Virus record (IMG/VR): IMGVR_UViG_3300049893_000653 | Location: 1 to 25,309 of that record | Reading direction: 5' to 3' (one strand) | DNA length: 25,309 nucleotides | Source of the DNA: a virus | Shown here: one piece after another, positions 21,280-25,309 of the stretch | Position numbering within the stretch: position 1 is the first letter of the stretch | How the letters are laid out: every line of letters begins with the position of its first letter | Translations under genes and position numbers: made by a program | The notes under the pieces: model-generated | The model's database searches: none | What the model saw: the letters and a program-made list of their open reading frames with translations, nothing else | What the model was told of the DNA's origin: nothing

Positions 21280-21732
21280 ATGCACGACGCAAGGGCTTTC
21301 CTCCCCCTATACGAGAGGGTCTCCGACTACCTATTCACCATGTCTGCTCTGACCCGGCGAGAAGCCCGTCAGCAATGGCGGCAAAGCATCAAGGATGCCT
21401 GGAACAACCGTTGCGCCTACTGTGGGCAGCCACCGATTGACGACGCGAGCCTGACGATGGACCACGTTCGCCCCAAGTCGAGGGGTGGAGAGGACCGGAC
21501 CTCTAACGTGATCCCAGCCTGTGCTCCATGCAATAGTGATAAGGCGTCCATGGACTGGGTCGCCTGGTACCGCATGCAGCCGTTCTACTCAATCGAAGGA
21601 GAATGGAGGATTCGTCAGTGGCTGCATGACGGCCGCGTTGACTTTGGCCAATTTGACGAATCGGACGCCAAAGTTGTAGAAGAGTACGCCAATCGACTCT
21701 TCTCAGAATGGCCTAACGGCTCTGCAGCGTGA
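21280..21732 (+). CDS. HNH endonuclease, opposite to its neighbours
   Basis: 150 residues if started at ATG 21280, or 130 from ATG 21340 (MSALTRREARQQW), which is where similar phage HNH proteins begin. The HNH/zinc core is complete: RCAYCGQPP, then TMDHVRPKSRGGEDRTSNVI and PACAPCNSDKAS. This gives two CxxC pairs, the DH of the catalytic motif and the final Asn; the last part (WVAWYRMQPFYSI) is common in these enzymes. It should bind and cut DNA, either as a free-standing homing-type nuclease or in packaging. It is inserted between two tail genes against their direction and its 3' end overlaps the chaperone ORF by 20 nt. In the same frame upstream a 16-codon ORF (21226-21276) ends in TGA just before 21280. 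Confidence 0.88.
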   Translation: MHDARAFLPLYERVSDYLFTMSALTRREARQQWRQSIKDAWNNRCAYCGQPPIDDASLTMDHVRPKSRGGEDRTSNVIPACAPCNSDKASMDWVAWYRMQPFYSIEGEWRIRQWLHDGRVDFGQFDESDAKVVEEYANRLFSEWPNGSAA

Positions 21733-22333
21733 TGTTGTCCTGAGCCACTACTTTTGTTTCCAATTCTGGAACAAATAGCGTTTCCGTCCGGCCGCAAGGA
21801 GAGGTCATCTTGACCCACTTGCCGCCGGCGCTTTCTTGTGCAATCAGCATCCCCTTGAAGCCAACGGGAGTCTTGATCGGCGCAAGCAGTATCGCATCCT
21901 CTGACATGAAGGCCAGGAGAGGCGGAGCCATGCCATTGGCGCTAGAAGCGAGTTCTTTATAGCAGAAGAGCCCCCAGCTTGGAAACATGCCCTGCTTGAT
22001 AAGTTCCACCGCGGCAGACCCGCAGCGGCCAACAGGCAGATCCTTTTCTTCTCTCGGCTGATAGAGGAAAAAGTCCTCGAGCTGATGCGGTTTCCGCTGC
22101 CTTTTTTGATCCCTGTTGACGTTCGCAAGAAGCTGCGTCTGTAGAGCGATAGGACGCTCCTGGTGATGCAACTCAACCTGCAGCATGCGCTGAGCCCTCG
22201 AGTACGCAATTAAGACGTACTCGTAGGGCAATTTGTAGAAGTTGTCGTAACTGAACTCCGGGTCCCCGGGAAAGAAACGCTTGAGAGTCCAGTAACAGGC
22301 ATCGAAGTCAATGACAGCAGGACCGCTGGCTAC
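21713..22333 (-). CDS. Tail assembly chaperone, frameshifted C-terminal part (GT-type extension)
   Basis: 206 codons in the -1 frame relative to the upstream chaperone gene, with no start of its own near the junction. After the slippery site translation continues VASGPAVIDFDACYWTLKRF, then FPGDPEFSYDNFYKLPYEYV and LIAYSRAQRM. The FPGD-(x)-F-x-x-DNFxxLP-x-x-x-(x)-AYS pattern is what I know from the second half of tail assembly chaperones of cyanobacterial siphophages. The rest is mixed (AVELIKQGMFPSWGLFCYKE and a C-terminal beta part). The fusion protein would be about 390 residues. A TTG at 22231 would give a 172-residue product but would omit the conserved start. Confidence 0.8.
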   Translation of the reverse strand, partial: VASGPAVIDFDACYWTLKRFFPGDPEFSYDNFYKLPYEYVLIAYSRAQRMLQVELHHQERPIALQTQLLANVNRDQKRQRKPHQLEDFFLYQPREEKDLPVGRCGSAAVELIKQGMFPSWGLFCYKELASSANGMAPPLLAFMSEDAILLAPIKTPVGFKGMLIAQESAGGKWVKMTSPCGRTETLFVPELETKVVAQDNITLQSR

Positions 22334-22884
22334 TTTTTTTCGATGTCCTCAACAGCCGCTTCCTCCGTGCCGTCGGTGCCAGTATCCTCAATTAGCCGCT
22401 CGGTGCTCCTGTTCTCTTCGTCCACGTACAGCGCTGTGAGCCCCTGGATGATGTCTCCGTGGAGTTCCATGGCTTCTTCTACCTTGATGTTGGCATCCAC
22501 GCGATACAGGAGCATGCAGTAAGCCTGCACGAAACCACGGCGCTGCTCCGCTGCCAGCATGGCGCGGGTAATGAGCTCCAGATCGTCGCCGAACTGCTCG
22601 GTAATTGCCTCTGCAATCTCTCCTTCTGCGCCGGTGGTCAGGAGATCGGTCACCAGCTTGTAACACTCCTGCATGTCCATCTTGAACTGCTTTGCAATCC
22701 GACGGACAACCCCAACAACGGCAGAGGCGGTATCATCGCCCGCCATAGAGGCGCCCATGAATGCCTTCTCTCCAGCAGACAGATAGCCACGGCGCTCGAT
22801 CTGGATCTTGCCCGACTCGTCGGATCCAATCAGCTCAATAATGGGCTGCAGGCGAGGCTCTACGACGAAGGGAAGCTTGGCCAT
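22330..22884 (-). CDS. Tail assembly chaperone, short form (G-type)
   Basis: 184 residues beginning MAKLPFVVEPRLQPIIELIG, with ERRGYLSAGEKAFMGA, a helical middle (VVRRIAKQFKMDMQECYKLV) and an acidic end (TDGTEEAAVEDIEKK). It helps the tape measure recruit tail-tube subunits and is absent from the virion in known systems. The ATG at 22884 is chosen over the in-frame TTG 22896 because it lies 20 nt after GGTAGACTA. The gene ends GAA AAA AAG TAG, which contains the slippery heptamer used to make the long form. In this genome the pair lies before the tail-terminator and tail-tube genes, not between tube and tape measure. Confidence 0.82.
   Translation of the reverse strand: MAKLPFVVEPRLQPIIELIGSDESGKIQIERRGYLSAGEKAFMGASMAGDDTASAVVGVVRRIAKQFKMDMQECYKLVTDLLTTGAEGEIAEAITEQFGDDLELITRAMLAAEQRRGFVQAYCMLLYRVDANIKVEEAMELHGDIIQGLTALYVDEENRSTERLIEDTGTDGTEEAAVEDIEKK
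22333..22339 (-). other. Programmed -1 ribosomal frameshift site A AAA AAG
   Basis: The heptamer is in the zero frame of the short chaperone (GAA AAA AAG TAG) and is the most efficient slippery type in bacteria (as in dnaX). Slipping back one base bypasses the adjacent TAG and joins the 206-codon extension. A short CAGC/GCTG stem with a 6-base loop begins 6 nt downstream and may stimulate slippage. Confidence 0.85.
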
Positions 22885-22904
22885 GATCGGCTTCAAAAGT
22901 GCGC

Positions 22905-22913
22905 TAGTCTACC
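22905..22913 (-). promoter_or_regulatory. Promoter-like element GGTAGACTA
   Basis: Overlaps the TAG stop of the upstream neck-protein gene and ends 20 nt before the chaperone ATG at 22884. Confidence 0.5.
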
Positions 22914-23448
22914 TAAATGCCCTGGTAACGGCCTCGTCGTATATGGCATCGAGATTGACGACCGGGACTGGTCCGCCACCCTCCATGACGGCATCCACCC
23001 ACGGCCTTCCAGGGATGTACACGGCGTCTATCTTGGGGTTTCCGTAGGGCTTGATATAGCCACCGTAATGGACTAAGGCGGCGTAGGGCGCAGTGTAATA
23101 GAACGAGAACCCGTCTCCATCGCGCTCGAATTGAAGCGAGTCCCTCAACGTACCGCTGTCTACGATGTCGCGACTGCCATCCCTCCAACCCCACGCGCTT
23201 GACGACACAGCGAGATCCAATGCCTCCCTGACGGCATCCTGCGCCTTGGAATTGGCATAGTCGATGGCTTCCTCGAGGGCCGCTTTGGCTGCAGCAGCCT
23301 CGGCCTTGCTAGCAAAGGCAATCTTGACCCTGCCTAAAAGACCCGTTCCGGTCCAGGTAACACTCTGATCCTCGACAGCCTTCTCTGCGGAAGACAGCCT
23401 CTCGAGGAGCTGCCCCTGGACCTGGGCCATTGCAGACTGCAGTTTCAT
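22909..23448 (-). CDS. HK97 gp10-like neck/tail completion protein
   Basis: 179 residues. The N-terminal half is a helical charged region (MAQVQGQLLERLSSAEKAVE, AEAAAAKAALEEAIDYANSK). The C-terminal half has VDSGTLRDSLQFE, YTAPYAALVHYGGYIKPYGN, then YIPGRPWVDAVMEGGG. The DTGxLRxSL, YAxxVHYGG and PGRPWxDA set is the recognisable signature of HK97 gp10-family head-tail joining proteins. The start shares one base with the stop of the preceding gene (TGATG), so the two are translated together. Assignment is good. Confidence 0.85.
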   Translation of the reverse strand: MKLQSAMAQVQGQLLERLSSAEKAVEDQSVTWTGTGLLGRVKIAFASKAEAAAAKAALEEAIDYANSKAQDAVREALDLAVSSSAWGWRDGSRDIVDSGTLRDSLQFERDGDGFSFYYTAPYAALVHYGGYIKPYGNPKIDAVYIPGRPWVDAVMEGGGPVPVVNLDAIYDEAVTRAFR

Positions 23449-23954
23449 CAGTTCTGCACTTCCCCTGCCGTCAGCTGGATCTGAACGCCGCCAATCTTCT
23501 GGTAGACGATCTCATCGATCCCCTGGCCACCGAAAACACCGCTGGACCTCTCGATGGTTGAGTTTAGCATTTGCGGATCAGCGCCAAAGCGCATCTGCAC
23601 GGTTGTTCCAGGCAACATCCATTCGAACTGGGTCGTCACAGGCGTCCAAGTGAGCCCAGTTTCCACTGTGTCAAGGGTCCAGCTAGAGGCCACCGAAGCG
23701 TACTCCAGGGCATATCCACGGTAAAAGAACTGGTCTCCAGAGGCTCCTGGAAGCATCCTGCCGTCCAACTGGCTCTCAAGCGGCAGTTTCTTGGACCCAG
23801 ATGATACACCAGAGTACTGTTGACGCTTCAGGAAGCACTTGACAAGCACTTTCCCAATGCTCGTGGCCTGAATACGGCCATTCACAATGGCAATATCGTC
23901 CTCGACCCGAATCAAAAGACGAGAATTGGCGTAAGGGAGAAGTGGAGAAGCCAT
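23448..23954 (-). CDS. Probable head-tail connector or minor virion protein
   Basis: 168 residues, beta-rich: SRLLIRVEDDIAIVNGRIQA, SIGKVLVKCFLKRQQYSGVS, FFYRGYALEYASVASSWTLD, VYQKIGGVQIQLTAGEVQN. It directly precedes and overlaps the gp10-like gene, the usual place of head-closure or connector proteins. The VKCFLKRQQYSG and FFYRGYALEY segments look like those of small neck proteins of cyanosiphophages, but I cannot assign a family securely. The start lies 22 nt after GGCAACCTA with GCAGGAA as ribosome site. Confidence 0.72.
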   Translation of the reverse strand: MASPLLPYANSRLLIRVEDDIAIVNGRIQATSIGKVLVKCFLKRQQYSGVSSGSKKLPLESQLDGRMLPGASGDQFFYRGYALEYASVASSWTLDTVETGLTWTPVTTQFEWMLPGTTVQMRFGADPQMLNSTIERSSGVFGGQGIDEIVYQKIGGVQIQLTAGEVQN

Positions 23955-23976
23955 AGCGCCGGTTCCTGCGTCAGAT

Positions 23977-23985
23977 TAGGTTGCC
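23977..23985 (-). promoter_or_regulatory. Promoter-like element GGCAACCTA
   Basis: In the short gap after the small zinc-type gene; ends 22 nt before the ATG of the neck-type gene. Confidence 0.5.
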
Positions 23986-24021
23986 AGCGCCACAGCTTCC
24001 GACTCCGTCGGCTGCTAATTC

Positions 24022-24034
24022 GGCCCTTCGGGCC
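24022..24034 (-). terminator. Possible weak terminator (hairpin without a full T-run)
   Basis: GGCCC and GGGCC pair around GAA immediately after the stop codon of the small zinc-type gene. Only GAATT follows, so termination would be inefficient, or the hairpin protects the 3' end. Confidence 0.35.
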
Positions 24035-24217
24035 TCATTTCAGCTTCAAACCGCGGCATTTCGCGCAAGAATGGATCTCTCCTTGCAGATATTTTGCAAA
24101 GTTGGCATTCATCTTACGAAAAGCACCACACCCATGACACCAAACGTCAACCAGTTCCATCTTTTCGAACTCGGCCAGGGCATCCCCAAGGGGACCGTCA
24201 ACTTCAGGGTGTTGCAC
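24035..24217 (-). CDS. Small zinc-finger-like protein
   Basis: 60 residues. ELVDVWCHGCGAFRKMNANF followed by AKYLQGEIHSCAKCRGLKLK has two CxxC pairs separated by 22 residues, a zinc-ribbon pattern with a basic C-terminus. It may bind nucleic acid or a partner protein. The GTG start lies 21 nt after GGCATCCTT, which supports this gene despite its size. No family recognised. Confidence 0.65.
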   Translation of the reverse strand: MQHPEVDGPLGDALAEFEKMELVDVWCHGCGAFRKMNANFAKYLQGEIHSCAKCRGLKLK

Positions 24218-24238
24218 AGTGCTATAGCAGCGTCCTAG

Positions 24239-24247
24239 AAGGATGCC
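24239..24247 (-). promoter_or_regulatory. Promoter-like element GGCATCCTT
   Basis: Located just after the upstream gene and ending 21 nt before the GTG start of the small zinc-type gene. The last base deviates (T). Confidence 0.4.
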
Positions 24248-24253
24248 AACGCA

Positions 24254-24652
24254 TCAAGAATGCACCAGTTGGGTGATTCCACCCCAGAAAGCGATCTCGG
24301 GCGTACATGGACAGAACGCAAAGTAGTTCATCAGCTTCTTCCGGGCACTGCTAAGCTCACTTTGAGCACCCGTTGGCCCATTCCCGTTCCTTTCCCACTT
24401 CAGCACATCCGCCTGTACCAGCGTTTTCCCTTCCAGATTCGCCAGGTTCTGCGCACTGACGGCAGCACTCGCCGTATCATAGTCCGTCAATACACCCTTG
24501 ACCTGTAGAACCGCCTCCGGAGAAATACCCTCCATCTGGTTCATACACGTCTGCAAACAATCCAGCGAATACTCACTGAACTGCATCTGAAGAGCCTCCA
24601 GGAGACGGAAGTCATCCCCGGCATCCCAGTTCCCAGAGACATCAAGCGCCAT
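24254..24652 (-). CDS. Hypothetical neck-region protein
   Basis: 132 residues, largely helical: DDFRLLEALQMQFSEYSLDC, LQTCMNQMEGISPEAVLQVK, then SAAVSAQNLANLEGKTLVQA and DVLKWERNG. Helical bundle proteins with this LEGKTLVQADVLKWE-type ending occur near connector genes of cyanophages, so a head-tail connector or adaptor role is possible but unproven. It is the most upstream minus-strand gene in the window. The start lies 25 nt after GGAAGCCTA, in a short divergent region shared with the plus-strand gene. Confidence 0.7.
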   Translation of the reverse strand: MALDVSGNWDAGDDFRLLEALQMQFSEYSLDCLQTCMNQMEGISPEAVLQVKGVLTDYDTASAAVSAQNLANLEGKTLVQADVLKWERNGNGPTGAQSELSSARKKLMNYFAFCPCTPEIAFWGGITQLVHS

Positions 24653-24656
24653 GACT

Positions 24657-24665
24657 GGTACTCTA
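24657..24665 (+). promoter_or_regulatory. Plus-strand promoter-like element GGTACTCTA
   Basis: Faces the small plus-strand gene at 24702, 36 nt before its ATG. It lies 12 bp from a minus-strand copy, making a compact divergent pair. Confidence 0.4.
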
Positions 24666-24677
24666 AACGATCGCTCC

Positions 24678-24686
24678 TAGGCTTCC
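24678..24686 (-). promoter_or_regulatory. Promoter-like element GGAAGCCTA
   Basis: Ends 25 nt before the ATG at 24652. It is divergent from the plus-strand copy at 24657-24665. Confidence 0.45.
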
Positions 24687-24701
24687 GACCATTAGACTAG
24701 C

Positions 24702-24902
24702 ATGAACACCAACTCCCGTCTCATGCTTCGGAACTCCCTCGCTCTCCTCATGGCAGTCCGTTGCCGTCAAGAAGAAGCCGTCAGACAACTCTTGGCCTCC
24801 TTCTATCAAACCCTAGATGAATCCTCATCCCGTAACCTCATGATGAAGTCCATCTACCTCATGACACCCAAAGAGCGAGACTGGCTCAAGGCACTGTCTT
24901 GA
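24702..24902 (+). CDS. Small helical protein, unknown
   Basis: 66 residues, nearly all helical: LMLRNSLALLMAVRCRQEEA, VRQLLASFYQTLDESSSRNL, MMKSIYLMTPKERDWLKALS. No family recognised. The case for it being real is its plus-strand promoter-like element upstream, an intrinsic terminator 32 nt after its stop, and isolation from other frames. No good ribosome site precedes the ATG at 24702; the in-frame ATG 21 nt further in is an alternative. Confidence 0.6.
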   Translation: MNTNSRLMLRNSLALLMAVRCRQEEAVRQLLASFYQTLDESSSRNLMMKSIYLMTPKERDWLKALS

Positions 24903-24933
24903 CCCGCACCAATTTTTTTTTCAGACTTTTTGA

Positions 24934-24963
24934 GGCGCTTTTCCGGAGGCGCCTTTTTCTTTT
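24934..24963 (+). terminator. Intrinsic terminator after the small plus-strand gene
   Basis: GGCGC and GCGCC pair around a 10-base loop, followed by TTTTTCTTTT. A T-rich stretch also precedes the stem. Confidence 0.85.
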
Positions 24964-24987
24964 GCCACCCACTTTTTATCACGATTA

Positions 24988-25008
24988 TCAATAAGCTATA
25001 ATTATTGA
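24988..25008 (+). promoter_or_regulatory. TATAAT box inside an inverted repeat (operator-like)
   Basis: A perfect TATAAT at 24997-25002 is embedded in TCAATAA-N7-TTATTGA, a 7-bp inverted repeat. A convincing -35 is not visible. The region is A/T-rich, unlike its surroundings. The arrangement fits a host-polymerase promoter that a dimeric regulator could block. It would transcribe rightward into the gene-free region. Confidence 0.5.
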
Positions 25009-25009
25009 G

Positions 25010-25309
25010 AACATAAGGGGTGTGACGGTTGGGGAAGTGGAGGACGAGTATCGGTTTTTCTGCGAGCGACCGAGAGGGGACAGTCTGACATCCTGACTTC
25101 CGCTGTCGGGGGTGGGGGGGTCTGTTCCCCGGGGACCCAGGAGCGGTGGCACCCCCATGTGTTGTATGTGCGCACGAGAGGGGGCTCCACGCCTCTGCAA
25201 CGCCTCTGTGCTCTGCTCTGCTGTAGTGTGTACCTGATGCACGCTTGAGCCCTGCTGCTGGGGCATAGGGAAAGGATAAAGAGAATCGTGATCGCGAACG
25301 GCCCGTTGG
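25010..25309 (+). other. Gene-free, G-rich stretch with nested hairpins; possible structured RNA or long leader
   Basis: No ORF here has a ribosome site or protein-like composition. Downstream of the TATAAT box an outer stem GGGGGTG (25108-25114) with CACCCCC (25150-25156) encloses an inner stem GGGTC (25118-25122) with GACCC (25134-25138). Further on lie short CTCTG-type repeats (about 25193-25222). It could be a small RNA, a leader of a gene beyond the window, or a packaging or replication site. Confidence 0.35.

Noticed and set aside
24988-25266. A 92-codon minus-strand open frame at the right end
   Set aside because: Low-complexity translation, no ribosome site, and it runs through the inverted repeat and hairpins.
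1-25309. tRNA genes, CRISPR arrays, insertion sequences, integrase or attachment sites
   Set aside because: None seen: no cloverleaf-like sequence, no regularly spaced repeats, no transposase or integrase motifs, no long direct or inverted repeats.

Overview
The window looks like the late, virion-and-lysis part of a tailed double-stranded DNA phage with a long tail (siphovirus-like). It holds a tape measure, a major tail protein, a tail-assembly chaperone with a frameshift site, a scaffold, an HK97-type capsid protein and an endolysin. It contains no integrase, tRNA or host metabolic genes. The very basic 106-aa KKR protein and the style of the chaperone pair resemble what I know from cyanobacterial phages. 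A cyanophage is therefore my best guess for the source, but this is inference. Nearly all genes lie on the minus strand, so transcription runs from right to left.

Layout in the direction of transcription. At 24.65-22.9 kb are connector/neck-type genes. At 22.9-21.7 kb is a G/GT-type chaperone pair joined by an A AAA AAG slippery site. An HNH endonuclease sits on the opposite strand at 21.3-21.7 kb. The tail follows: terminator-like protein, major tail protein and tape measure (21.2-16.9 kb), tail-tip and hub proteins (16.8-12.2 kb), a 51-cysteine protein, and fibre and adhesin genes (12.2-7.2 kb). Next come two small Cys-rich or zinc-type genes, then scaffold, major capsid protein and two paralogous decoration-like proteins (6.2-3.4 kb). 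Small membrane or unknown genes and a lysis cassette (holin-like protein, two-domain endolysin cut by the window edge) close the series. The capsid genes lie downstream of the tail genes, the reverse of the common head-then-tail order. Three small ORFs are on the plus strand (1.7-2.3, 21.3-21.7 and 24.7-24.9 kb).

The most notable feature is a 9-bp element, consensus GG(C/A/T)ANNCTA, found 23 times (21 minus, 2 plus). It typically overlaps or directly follows the stop codon of one gene and ends 17-25 nt before the start codon of the next. It is absent where genes are joined by TGATG-type overlaps or very short gaps. It looks like a phage-specific promoter whose invariant A and T fall where a bacterial -10 element has its key A and T. 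It also indicates several start codons. Four genes for abundant virion proteins (decoration 1, capsid, scaffold, major tail protein) have longer leaders (34-123 nt) with a hairpin, and all four have an intrinsic terminator. They form self-contained high-output cassettes.

The right end (about 25.0-25.3 kb) has no convincing gene. It carries a TATAAT box inside a 7-bp inverted repeat, followed by a G-rich, hairpin-forming stretch that could be a structured RNA.
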